Assembly: GCF_049800835.1 (NCBI RefSeq)
Contig: NZ_JBNAFU010000001.1
Span: 248,001-312,000, forward strand
Reading direction: 5' to 3'
Source: Dinoroseobacter sp049800835
GTDB taxonomy: Bacteria; Pseudomonadota; Alphaproteobacteria; Rhodobacterales; Rhodobacteraceae
DNA: 64,000 nt
Part shown: positions 7,673 through 16,468 of the stretch, in pieces
Position numbering within the stretch: the first letter of the stretch is position 1
Layout of the letters: the number at the start of each line of letters is the position of its first letter
The notes under the pieces: model-generated
Database searches by the model: none
Seen by the model: only the letters and a program-made list of their open reading frames with translations
What the model was told of the DNA's origin: nothing
Position numbers and translations under genes: made by a program

Positions 7673-8623
7673 ATGGACGGCAACGTCACCAAGGAAGAGA
7701 AAGACACGTTCGTACAGGTCGCCGAGGTCTGGCTGCCGGAGGGAGACAGTTTGGTCTTCGCAGGTGGTGACTACGGCTCGCTGGATGCGTTCGAGGAGGC
7801 CTCCCGCGCCACCTCGTTTGCCAAGGGCGAAGGCTTGCCCGGCAAAGCCTGGGCCGAAGCGCGCCCGGTCGTGCTGAAAGAGTTTGACGGGTCGTACTTC
7901 AAGCGCACCGAGGCCGCCAAGGCGGCCGGCCTGACCGCCGCGATGGCAATCCCGATCTTTGCCAAGTCGACCCTCAAGGCAGTGCTGGTCGTGCTGTGTG
8001 GCGACGACGCCTTGCGCATTGGCGCGATCGAGGTCTGGACCGAGGATCAGGACGGTCTGCTGATGCTGCATGATGGATATTATGGTGCGGCCAAGGAGTT
8101 CGAGTTCGTCTCCCGCCACACGCATTTCCCCAAGGGTCAGGGCCTGCCGGGGGCCGTCTGGTCCGCGCTGACGCCGATCCTGATGCGCGATCTGGGCTCG
8201 GGCTACCGGTTCGTCCGTGCCTCGGCTGCGGGGGCTGCAGGGCTGACGACGGGTCTTGGCCTGCCGGTGCCGGTACCCGGCGATCAGCAGTTCGTCATGA
8301 CGCTTTTGTCGGCGATCGGCACCCCGCTCGCCCGCCGGTTCGAGATCTGGTCGGTCACGCCCGAACGGATGGGCAACCCGGCCCGGGCCGCGCTCATGGA
8401 CGGGGTGTGCGAGCGCGAAGGCACGCTTTGGCAGGATGACGGCAGTGGCGAAGGACGCCCGACTGCTGCAGCCTGGAAAGGCCATATCGGCCAGGTCCTT
8501 GGCAAGGGCGTGCCCGTGATCGTCCGTGGCTCCGCAGGGCTGCCTGCGGGCTATTCGTCCTTCGTCGGGCTCCCTCTCTACCGCAGCGGCGACTTCAGCC
8601 ACATCGTCGCCTGGTACAACTAA
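7673..8623 (+). CDS. Triple GAF-like repeat protein of the nitrate operon
   Basis: A 316-residue soluble protein made of three GAF-like units with no recognisable output domain. Units begin near residues 19 (EVWLPEGDSLVF), 120 (EVWTEDQDGLLML) and 224 (EIWSVTPERM). Units 1 and 2 share KGxGLPGxxW (51-60 and 154-163) followed by an AGL...P core. Unit 3 keeps the C-terminal half (AGYSSFVGLPLYRSG) but lacks the KGxGLPG block. GAF domains bind small ligands or mediate dimer formation. The ATG at 7673 has AGAAGG upstream. It sits between the transporter and nirB, so it should be expressed only when nitrate is used. A sensor or assembly factor for the pathway is plausible; no function is known to me. 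Confidence 0.85.
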   Translation: MDGNVTKEEKDTFVQVAEVWLPEGDSLVFAGGDYGSLDAFEEASRATSFAKGEGLPGKAWAEARPVVLKEFDGSYFKRTEAAKAAGLTAAMAIPIFAKSTLKAVLVVLCGDDALRIGAIEVWTEDQDGLLMLHDGYYGAAKEFEFVSRHTHFPKGQGLPGAVWSALTPILMRDLGSGYRFVRASAAGAAGLTTGLGLPVPVPGDQQFVMTLLSAIGTPLARRFEIWSVTPERMGNPARAALMDGVCEREGTLWQDDGSGEGRPTAAAWKGHIGQVLGKGVPVIVRGSAGLPAGYSSFVGLPLYRSGDFSHIVAWYN

Positions 8624-8637
8624 AAGGAAGCGAAACC

Positions 8638-11079
8638 ATGCCCAAGCAAAGACTGGTCGTTATCGGGGCTGGAATGGCCTCCGGCCGCGCCCTTGAATGC
8701 CTGTTTGATGCAGCGCCCGATGACTGGGATGTCACGCTGTTCAACGCAGAGCCGCGCGGCAATTACAACCGCATCATGTTGTCCCCGGTTCTGTCTGGCG
8801 AGAAGACATTTGCCGAAATCGTCACCCATGACGATGCCTGGTACGCCGCGCACGGCGTCACCTGCCGCTTTGGAGAAAAGGTGCTCGAGATCGACCGCGA
8901 CGCCAAGACCGTGACCGGTGAGAACGGCACGGTGGCGTACGACAAGCTGATGTTCGGCACCGGGTCGAACCCGTTCATCATTCCGCTGCCCGGTCACGAT
9001 CTGGACGGCGTGATCGCCTACCGCGATCTGGACGATACGAACCGGATGATCGACACCTCTGCCAAGCCCGGCGCAAAAGCTGTCGTGATCGGGGGTGGCT
9101 TGCTGGGTCTGGAGGCTGCGGCCGGTCTGCGGATGCGCGGGATGGACGTTACCGTGATCCACATCATGGGGCACCTGATGGAACGGCAGCTGGACGAGGC
9201 GGCGGGCTATCTGCTGCGCAAGGCGCTGACCGACAAGGGCATCACCGTGATGTGCTCTGCCAACTCCAAGGAGATCGTGGGCGAGAACGGCAAGGTCAGA
9301 GCCCTGATGCTGGATGACGGCACCGAACTACCCTGCGATCTGCTGGTGATGGCCGTGGGCATCCGGCCCAACGTGCAACTTGCGCAGGAGGCCGGACTGG
9401 CTGTTGGCAAGGGCATCCACGTGGATGACCAGATGGTCACGTCCGACCCGGATATTCTGGCCGTGGGCGAATGTGTTGAACACAACGGGGCGATCTTCGG
9501 ACTGGTCGCGCCGCTCTATGATCAGGCCAAGGTGCTTGCCAAAACCCTCTGCGGCGAAACAGCGGCATTCGAGCAGAAATCGCTGTCCACCAAGCTGAAA
9601 GTGACGGGCTGCGATCTGTTCTCTGCCGGCGATTTCGCCGATGGCGAGGGGCGTGAGGACATCGTGTTCCGCGACCCGGCACGCGGGGTCTACAAGCGCC
9701 TCGTTCTGGAAGATGACAAGCTGATCGGCGCGGTGTTCTACGGCGACACGTCTGACAGCAACTGGTTCTTCGGGCTCATTCAGTCCGGCGAGCCCGTCAC
9801 TGAAATACGCGATACGCTCATCTTCGGACCCGCTTACCAAGGGGGGGCCGCCGTGGACCCTATGGCGGCCGTTGCAGCCTTACCGGATGACGCAGAAATC
9901 TGCGGCTGCAACGGCGTATCCAAAGGGGAAATTGTGGCTGCGATCAACGCAGGCGCGGGTGATCTGGCGGCTGTGCGGGCCGTCACCAAGGCGAGCGGGT
10001 CCTGTGGCACCTGCACCGGCCTTGTGGAACAGGTTCTGGGCGTCACGCTTGGCGACGATTTCGTCATCCCGGCGGCTGCGGCCATGTGCGGCTGCACCGA
10101 TCTGGCGCATGAAGATGTGCGCCGCATGATCAAGAGCCAGGAGCTGAAATCCATGGCCGCGGTCTGGCAGGAGCTGGGCTGGAAAACCTCCTGCGGGTGC
10201 CATGTGTGCCGCCCGGCATTGAACTTCTATCTGCTTGCTGATTGGCCGGTGGAGTATCAGGACGACCCGCAAAGCCGGTTCATCAACGAACGCAAGCACG
10301 CCAACATCCAGAAGGACGGCACCTATTCGGTTGTCCCAAGGATGTGGGGCGGGATGACCACGCCGGACGAGTTGCGCGCGATTGCGGACGCGGCCGAGAA
10401 ATACAACGTCCCCACCGTCCATGTGACCGGGGGCCAGCGGATCGACCTGCTGGGCGTGAAGGGCGAAGACCTGCCCGCGATATGGCGCGATCTCAACGCG
10501 GCCGGGATGGTCTCGGGCCATGCCTATGCCAAGGGCCTGCGCACGGTGAAGACCTGCGTGGGCAAGGATCACTGCCGCTTCGGCACGCAGGACAGCACCG
10601 GCCTCGGCATCAAGCTTGAGAAGAAGCTCTGGGGCTCGTGGACGCCGCACAAGGTCAAGCTGGCCGTGTCGGGCTGCCCACGCAACTGCGCGGAGGCCAC
10701 CTGCAAGGATATTGGCGTGGTCTGTGTCGACAGCGGGTACCAGATCGGCGTGGCCGGGGCTGCGGGCATGGACGTGAAGGAAACCGAGCGCCTTGCGGAT
10801 GTAGAGACCGAAGAGGACGCGATCGCGTATGTAACGGCATTCATGCAACTCTTTCGCGAGAACGCCAAGTACCTTGACCGCCCTTACAAATGGGTGGCGA
10901 AAGTCGGCCTCGACTGGGTCAAGGAGCGCGTGTTCGATCCCGAAGAGCGGGCTGCGCTGATCGCGCGGTTCGAGCTGTCGCAAAGCATCTACCAGAAAGA
11001 CCCGTGGGCCGAAGAAGCCGCGAAGAACGCGGACATCTATCAGCCGATTGCAGATTTCAAACTGGAGGCTGCGGAATGA
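8638..11079 (+). CDS. nirB: Assimilatory nitrite reductase large subunit NirB
   Basis: An 813-residue enzyme reducing nitrite to ammonium with NAD(P)H. The N-terminus is an FAD/NAD-binding oxidoreductase (VVIGAGMASGRAL at 7-19; second dinucleotide site VVIGGGLLGLEAA). Two BFD-type [2Fe-2S] domains follow: C422, C424, C456, C459, then C484, C486, C519, C521, C524. The C-terminal half is the siroheme/4Fe-4S core with ligands C640, C646, C680 and C684 in TCVGKDHC and SGCPRNC. A good ribosome site (AAGGAAG) precedes it, and the stop overlaps nirD. Siroheme would come from CysG in the same operon. Confidence 0.97.
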   Translation: MPKQRLVVIGAGMASGRALECLFDAAPDDWDVTLFNAEPRGNYNRIMLSPVLSGEKTFAEIVTHDDAWYAAHGVTCRFGEKVLEIDRDAKTVTGENGTVAYDKLMFGTGSNPFIIPLPGHDLDGVIAYRDLDDTNRMIDTSAKPGAKAVVIGGGLLGLEAAAGLRMRGMDVTVIHIMGHLMERQLDEAAGYLLRKALTDKGITVMCSANSKEIVGENGKVRALMLDDGTELPCDLLVMAVGIRPNVQLAQEAGLAVGKGIHVDDQMVTSDPDILAVGECVEHNGAIFGLVAPLYDQAKVLAKTLCGETAAFEQKSLSTKLKVTGCDLFSAGDFADGEGREDIVFRDPARGVYKRLVLEDDKLIGAVFYGDTSDSNWFFGLIQSGEPVTEIRDTLIFGPAYQGGAAVDPMAAVAALPDDAEICGCNGVSKGEIVAAINAGAGDLAAVRAVTKASGSCGTCTGLVEQVLGVTLGDDFVIPAAAAMCGCTDLAHEDVRRMIKSQELKSMAAVWQELGWKTSCGCHVCRPALNFYLLADWPVEYQDDPQSRFINERKHANIQKDGTYSVVPRMWGGMTTPDELRAIADAAEKYNVPTVHVTGGQRIDLLGVKGEDLPAIWRDLNAAGMVSGHAYAKGLRTVKTCVGKDHCRFGTQDSTGLGIKLEKKLWGSWTPHKVKLAVSGCPRNCAEATCKDIGVVCVDSGYQIGVAGAAGMDVKETERLADVETEEDAIAYVTAFMQLFRENAKYLDRPYKWVAKVGLDWVKERVFDPEERAALIARFELSQSIYQKDPWAEEAAKNADIYQPIADFKLEAAE

Positions 11080-11414
11080 GCGACTGGATCGACATAGGCG
11101 CGCTGGAGGACATTCCCCAACGCGGCGCGCGCGTGGTCAAGACCGCGATGGGGTGCGTGGCCGTGTTCCGCACCGGCGCGGACGAGGTGTACGCACTGGA
11201 AAACAAGTGCCCCCACAAGGGCGGCCCGTTGTCCGAAGGCATCGTGCACGGCACCTCCGTAACCTGTCCGCTGCACAACTGGGTGTTCAGCCTTGAGACA
11301 GGTCAGGCACAAGGGGCCGACAAGGGACAGGTGCCCACATATGCGGCCCGTCTGGACGGCGACCGTATCCTGCTGGAAACCAGCTTTCTCCAGTCCCGGA
11401 TGGCCGCTGAATGA
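11076..11414 (+). CDS. nirD: Nitrite reductase small subunit NirD, Rieske type
   Basis: A 112-residue Rieske-fold protein with all four [2Fe-2S] ligands: C45 and H47 in CPHKGGPL, C64 and H67 in CPLHNWVF. Some NirD proteins, such as that of E. coli, have lost these ligands, so this one is probably a true electron carrier. It overlaps nirB by 4 bases at its start and nasA by 4 bases at its end (ATGA), which points to coupled translation and defined subunit ratios. Confidence 0.95.
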   Translation: MSDWIDIGALEDIPQRGARVVKTAMGCVAVFRTGADEVYALENKCPHKGGPLSEGIVHGTSVTCPLHNWVFSLETGQAQGADKGQVPTYAARLDGDRILLETSFLQSRMAAE

Positions 11415-14044
11415 CCGACACACCTGCCAGCCCCGTTTGCACCACCTGCCCCTATTGTGGCGTCGGCTGCGGCGTACTGGCGGGGGCGGACGGGTCCATC
11501 AAGGGCGACCCCGATCATCCGGCGAACTACGGGCGGCTCTGTTCCAAGGGCTCGGCGCTCGGCGAGACCCTCGGGCTCGAGGGTCGTCTTCTCGCGCCGC
11601 AGATCGACGGACGTGAGGCAAGCTGGGACGCGGCGCTCGATCTGGTTGCGGAGAAGTTCCGCGCGGCGGTCGCCGAACACGGGCCAGACAGCGTGGCTTT
11701 CTACGTCTCGGGCCAGTTGCTGACCGAGGATTACTACGTCGCCAACAAGCTGATGAAGGGCTATATCGGCTCGGCCAATATCGACACGAATTCGCGGCTT
11801 TGCATGGCGTCCTCGGTGGCAGGGCACCGACGGGCGTTCGGCACGGACACGGTTCCCGGTCTTTATGAGGATTTTGAAGAGGCCGATCTGGTCGTTCTGG
11901 TCGGCTCCAACCTGGCGTGGTGCCACCCGGTCTTGTTCCAGCGTCTGCAAGCAGCAAAGGTCGAGCGTCCGAACCTGAAGGTGGTCGTGATCGACCCGCG
12001 ACGGACGGCCACGTCGAACCTCGCCGATCTGCAACTCTCGATCCGTCCGGATGGCGACTCCGCGCTGTTCAACGGTCTGCTTGCGGAAATTGCCGCGCGC
12101 GGGCTGGACGACCGGGCCTATGTCGGCGCCCATGTCACTGGCTATGACGCTGCTTTGGAAGCCGCGAGCAAGTCCGACCCCAGCGAGAGCGGCCTGAGCC
12201 AGGCGGAACTCGACGCATTCTACGACCTGTGGTGTTCCACCGAGAAGGTTGTGACGCTTTACAGCCAAGGCGTAAACCAATCCTTCTGCGGCACCGACAA
12301 GGTCAATGCGATCATCAACTGTCACCTCGCCACAGGCCGGATCGGGCGCGCTGGGATGGGGCCGTTTTCGATGACGGGGCAGCCCAACGCGATGGGGGGG
12401 CGGGAGGTTGGCGGATTGGCCAACATGCTGGCCTGCCATCTGGACCTTGAGGTGACCGAGCACCGCGATGCGGTGCAGGCGTTCTGGGAGGCCCCTGAGA
12501 TGCCAGCGGCACCGGGGCTGAAGGCCGTCGACCTGTTCAAGGCCTGCGCGGAGGGCAAGATCAAGGCGCTCTGGGTGATGTCGACCAACCCTGCTGTCAG
12601 CCTGCCCGACGCGGATGGTGTGTCCGACGCGATCCGCACTGTGCCCTTTGTCGCTGTCTCCGACATTCTGGAGGACACCGACACCGGGCGTCTGGCAAAT
12701 GTGCTGCTGCCCGCCACGGGCTGGGGCGAGAAATCCGGAACGGTCACGAATTCTGAGCGTCGCATATCGCGCCAACGCCCGTTCCTGCCCGCCCCCGGCG
12801 CGGCCCGCGCGGACTGGGACATCATCGCAGATGTCGGGCGAAGGATGGGATGGCGCGATGCGTTCGATTTCCGCTCCGCGGCAGAAGTGTTCCGCGAGTA
12901 TGCCGCAATGTCCGGAATGGCTGCGCGGTTTGGGCGTGATTTCGATATCAGCGGGCTTGCAGACCTGACCGATGCGGCCTTCGACGCGCTGAAACCCACG
13001 CTCTGGCCAGTCATCGCGCGTGCACCTGCGCGGCGGCGGTTCTTTGCCGATGGCGGGTTCTTCCACGCCGATGGCAAGGCCCGGATGCTGCCGATCACAC
13101 CGCCCGCGCCGCTTGCCATCACGCCGGACGCCTACCCGCTCCGCCTGAACACCGGCCGCGTGCGCGACCATTGGCACACGATGACGCGCACTGGGCGCGC
13201 GCCGCGCCTTGGGGCGCATATGGCAGAACCCTACCTTGAAATACATCCTCTGGATGCCGAAGAGATCGGGCTGATGGATGCGGAGATCGCGCGGCTGATC
13301 GCGCCGGAGGGCGAAGCGCGCCTGCGTGTCATGATCACCGACCGCGCGCAAAAGGGTGTTGTGTTTGCGCCCATGCACTGGACCGACATCGTGTCGTCCA
13401 AGGGTCGGGTGAATACGCTGGTTGCCGCACGGGTCGATCCGGTGTCGGGACAACCCGCGCTCAAGGGCGCACACGTCCGGGTGGAACGGTTTGATGCTGG
13501 CTGGTACGGGTTTGCGGCCTCCACCGCGCAGATGGTGCCGACCCGCCCATACGCAGCCATCGCGCGGGCGAAAACCGGGTGGCGTGCGGAAATCGCAGGG
13601 GTGAAGCGCCCCCGCGATTGGGAAGCCGAAGCGCGGACCGTCCTGAACCTGACCACTGGAACCGCCAGCGTGTTTGAAGATCCCGCGCGTGGGATTGCCC
13701 GGGTCGCAATCGTCGAAGGCACCCGGATCGTCGGACTGTTCTTCGCGGCACCCGAGCCGGTCGCCCTGTCGCGCAGCCACGCTGTGGCCTTGCTTGGCAC
13801 GGAATGCGCTGCCCTGCTTGCCCTTGCAGGCGTACCCGGCGAAGACAGGCCCGATGCGGGCGCAACCGTCTGCGCTTGTTTCGACGTCGGCGTGAACGAT
13901 CTGCGCCGCGCGATCGAGGCTGGCCATACCACGGTCGCGGCTTTGGGTTCATGCCTGAATGCCGGCACGAATTGCGGCTCCTGCAAACCGGAACTCCAGG
14001 CGCTGATCGATGCTGTTTCGCCAGTCAAATTGGCCGCCGAGTGA
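11411..14044 (+). CDS. nasA: Assimilatory nitrate reductase catalytic subunit NasA
   Basis: An 877-residue molybdenum bis-MGD enzyme reducing nitrate to nitrite in the cytoplasm (no signal peptide). The N-terminal 4Fe-4S ligands are C13, C16, C20 and C44. The molybdopterin oxidoreductase core follows (for example SRLCMASSVAGHRRAFGTDTV and the SQGVNQS and MTGQPNAMGG segments). The molydopterin dinucleotide domain includes RLNTGRVRDHWHTMTRTG. The last 65 residues form a BFD-like [2Fe-2S] domain (C821, C823 and the later CLNAGTNCGSC). No flavoprotein partner such as NasB or NasC is encoded in the operon, so the electron donor must come from elsewhere. Confidence 0.96.
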   Translation: MTDTPASPVCTTCPYCGVGCGVLAGADGSIKGDPDHPANYGRLCSKGSALGETLGLEGRLLAPQIDGREASWDAALDLVAEKFRAAVAEHGPDSVAFYVSGQLLTEDYYVANKLMKGYIGSANIDTNSRLCMASSVAGHRRAFGTDTVPGLYEDFEEADLVVLVGSNLAWCHPVLFQRLQAAKVERPNLKVVVIDPRRTATSNLADLQLSIRPDGDSALFNGLLAEIAARGLDDRAYVGAHVTGYDAALEAASKSDPSESGLSQAELDAFYDLWCSTEKVVTLYSQGVNQSFCGTDKVNAIINCHLATGRIGRAGMGPFSMTGQPNAMGGREVGGLANMLACHLDLEVTEHRDAVQAFWEAPEMPAAPGLKAVDLFKACAEGKIKALWVMSTNPAVSLPDADGVSDAIRTVPFVAVSDILEDTDTGRLANVLLPATGWGEKSGTVTNSERRISRQRPFLPAPGAARADWDIIADVGRRMGWRDAFDFRSAAEVFREYAAMSGMAARFGRDFDISGLADLTDAAFDALKPTLWPVIARAPARRRFFADGGFFHADGKARMLPITPPAPLAITPDAYPLRLNTGRVRDHWHTMTRTGRAPRLGAHMAEPYLEIHPLDAEEIGLMDAEIARLIAPEGEARLRVMITDRAQKGVVFAPMHWTDIVSSKGRVNTLVAARVDPVSGQPALKGAHVRVERFDAGWYGFAASTAQMVPTRPYAAIARAKTGWRAEIAGVKRPRDWEAEARTVLNLTTGTASVFEDPARGIARVAIVEGTRIVGLFFAAPEPVALSRSHAVALLGTECAALLALAGVPGEDRPDAGATVCACFDVGVNDLRRAIEAGHTTVAALGSCLNAGTNCGSCKPELQALIDAVSPVKLAAE

Positions 14045-15015
14045 GCATCGCGGCCCATATCCGCACCGTGGCGCGCGGCCCGGGACGCGCCCGAGCGCTG
14101 ACTTGCGCAGAGGCACAGGAGGCGATGACCGCGATCCTTGCAGGGCATGCAGCGCCCGAAGCGATCGGGGCCTTGCTCATGGTGTTGCGGTTGCGCGGAG
14201 AGACCGAGGAGGAGATCACCGGGTTCGCGGCAGCTGTCCGCGCGCATCTGCGGGACTGGTCCGGGACCGGCGCCGCGCTCGATTGGCCCTCCTATGCAGC
14301 CGGGCGCACACGCGGTCTGCCCTGGTACCTGCTGAGCGCGAAACTTGTGGCTGCTGCCGGGTTTCCGGTGTTCTTGCACGGCAAGAACGGGAGCGCGGCC
14401 GCGCTGCGCGCGCATCTGACCCCGCTTGGAATTTCGCAGGTCGCAACACCAGAGGCGGCGCGCGCCGCCCTTGAACGCGACGGGATCGTTTATGTCCCGC
14501 TTGAAGACCTGAGCGTCCGGCTTGAGGATCTGCTCGGCTTGCGCACGCATCTTGGCCTGCGCTCCTGCGTGAACACGCTTTGCCGTGTGGCAAACCCCGC
14601 AGGCGCGCCCGTGACCGTGCAGGGCGTGTTTCATCCGCCCTACCGCGATTTGCAGGTGGCGGCCTGCGCCGCGCTTGGCGACCGCGCCATGATGGTGATC
14701 AAGGGCGGCGGCGGCGAATTCGAACGCTTCGTCGGAAAGGAAACCGCGTGCCACGGCTTCGCAACTGACGGCGGGCCCTTCGCCCCGGCGCCGGCGCTGA
14801 TGAACGGCGTGCGCCGCCTGTCGGACTTGCCCGATGACCCTTCGGACCTGGTGGACATCTGGCATGGACGCCAAACCAATGCGGCGGTTGAGAAGACGAT
14901 CGCAGGCACAGCCGCGCTCGCCCTGCTTGCGTTGGATGCTGCCGAAACACTCGACGCGGCAGAAAGCCTTGCACAGCACCTTTGGCGCACCCGCCGCCCT
15001 GATTTGGCCGCCTGA
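14041..15015 (+). CDS. TrpD2/YbiB-like protein (glycosyltransferase family 3 fold)
   Basis: A 324-residue protein resembling anthranilate phosphoribosyltransferase. The GTG start at 14041 overlaps the nasA stop (GTGA). The helical N-terminal domain (about 1-70, AQEAMTAILAGHAAPEAIGA) is typical. In place of the PRPP-binding GTGGD motif there is LDWPSYAAGRTRGLPWYLLS, and HGKNGS stands for KHGNR. The glycine-rich IKGGGGEFERF lies further on. This pattern is that of the YbiB/TrpD2 branch, which lacks TrpD activity and whose E. coli member binds nucleic acid. Its presence inside a nitrate operon is unexplained; a role on nucleotides, cofactor or RNA is conjecture. Confidence 0.85.
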   Translation: MSIAAHIRTVARGPGRARALTCAEAQEAMTAILAGHAAPEAIGALLMVLRLRGETEEEITGFAAAVRAHLRDWSGTGAALDWPSYAAGRTRGLPWYLLSAKLVAAAGFPVFLHGKNGSAAALRAHLTPLGISQVATPEAARAALERDGIVYVPLEDLSVRLEDLLGLRTHLGLRSCVNTLCRVANPAGAPVTVQGVFHPPYRDLQVAACAALGDRAMMVIKGGGGEFERFVGKETACHGFATDGGPFAPAPALMNGVRRLSDLPDDPSDLVDIWHGRQTNAAVEKTIAGTAALALLALDAAETLDAAESLAQHLWRTRRPDLAA

Positions 15016-15033
15016 GACAGAACGGAGACTGAG

Positions 15034-16422
15034 ATGCAAACCTTCCCGATGTTTCTGCGCATGAAAGACCGCGAGGTCGTGATCCTTGGCGGCGGAGAAC
15101 AGGCCGCCCAGAAATGCCGCCTGATGCTGAAGACAGAGGCGCGGATCACGCTCTGCTGGCCAGAGCTTGACGACGAGCTCGCAGGCCTCGCGTCCGAGAA
15201 CCGGATCAGTTGGCTGCGCGAGGTGCCCACGCAAGACCGCCTTGCGGCAGCAGCGCTGGTGTTCGTGGCGACGGATTGCCCCGGGTCCGCGCACGCTTTG
15301 CATGCACTGCTGCAGGATGCAGGCGCCTTGGCCAATGTCGTGGATCAGCCCGAATTGTGCGACGCCTTGACCCCGTCGATCGTGGACCGCGATCCGGTCG
15401 TGGTGGCGATCGGGACCGAGGGAACCGCGCCGGTGCTGGCCCGGCAGATCAAGTCGAAGCTGGAGGAGGTGCTGGAACCGAAACTGGGCGATCTGGCGGC
15501 GCTGGCCGGTCGGTTGCGCCCCGCCGCAGCGCGGCTTCAGCCCAAGGACCGCCGCAACCTGTGGCGGTGGGTTTTCTCGGGCAGCCCCCGCGCGCGCCAC
15601 AAGGCCGGAGCGGAACGCGAGGCTGCGCAACTGATCAAGGACGCCATCATCTCTGGCGGCGCGCCGCGCGAAGATCGTGCCGCGGTTTCCATCGTCGGCG
15701 CAGGCCCGGGCGGCGCAGACCTGATGACCTTGCGCGGCGTGCAGCGTTTGCAGGAGGCGGACGTGATATTCTATGACCGGCTGGTCGATCCGGCGGTTCT
15801 TGAACTGGCCCGCCGGGACGCAGAGCGGGTCCTTGTAGGCAAGACGCCCGGTGCCGCCAGCTGGCCGCAGGATCGCATCAACGCCGTCCTTGTGCAGGCC
15901 GCGCGCGAGGGCAAGAAAGTCGTCCGCCTGAAATGTGGGGACCCCGCGATTTTTGCCCGGCTGGAGGAAGAGATCGGCGCGCTCGAAGCCGCCGACCTGA
16001 GCGTTGAGGTGGTGCCCGGCATCACCGCGGCTTCCGCCGCAGCGGCCACGTTGAAAGAGGGCCTGACAACGCGCGGAGAGATCGAAAGCGTGACCCTGAC
16101 CACCGGGCATCTGAAACCCGGAGACGGACGCCCCGACTGGGGCAGCCAGTGCGTGCCGGGCGTTGCATTGGCGATCTACATGGGTGTTGCCAGCGCCGGG
16201 CAGATCCGGGACAGCCTTATGGCTGATGGTCATGCACCGGAGCGCCCCGTGACAGTCGTGGCCTCCGCGGGTCACCCGGACGAGCGTAAATTGAGAACGT
16301 CCCTCGGGCGGTTGGTGGAGGACATGGCGGAAGCCCGGATCACGAACCCAGCGATCCTGTTGATCCGCAACCCGAAATCGGAGGCGGCCGAGATGATTCC
16401 GCGTCTGAGCATTGCGGGTTAA
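15034..16422 (+). CDS. cysG: Siroheme synthase CysG, divergent methyltransferase domain
   Basis: A 462-residue fusion. Residues 1-210 are the precorrin-2 dehydrogenase/ferrochelatase part (VVILGGGEQAAQKCRLML nucleotide site). Residues 215-460 are the uroporphyrinogen-III methyltransferase (SIVGAGPGGADLMTLRG at the start). The methyltransferase differs from the common form: GDPAIFARLEEE where most have GDPFIFGRGGEE, and VGKTPGAASWPQ in the usual VGKR region. It makes siroheme for NirB, and it is the last gene of the nas operon. A second, canonical uroporphyrinogen methyltransferase lies in the cobalamin cluster at 34476. Confidence 0.93.
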   Translation: MQTFPMFLRMKDREVVILGGGEQAAQKCRLMLKTEARITLCWPELDDELAGLASENRISWLREVPTQDRLAAAALVFVATDCPGSAHALHALLQDAGALANVVDQPELCDALTPSIVDRDPVVVAIGTEGTAPVLARQIKSKLEEVLEPKLGDLAALAGRLRPAAARLQPKDRRNLWRWVFSGSPRARHKAGAEREAAQLIKDAIISGGAPREDRAAVSIVGAGPGGADLMTLRGVQRLQEADVIFYDRLVDPAVLELARRDAERVLVGKTPGAASWPQDRINAVLVQAAREGKKVVRLKCGDPAIFARLEEEIGALEAADLSVEVVPGITAASAAAATLKEGLTTRGEIESVTLTTGHLKPGDGRPDWGSQCVPGVALAIYMGVASAGQIRDSLMADGHAPERPVTVVASAGHPDERKLRTSLGRLVEDMAEARITNPAILLIRNPKSEAAEMIPRLSIAG

Positions 16423-16468
16423 GCACCTGATAAGTAATCTTTTTGCACAAGAAGGCAGGTGGTTTGGA

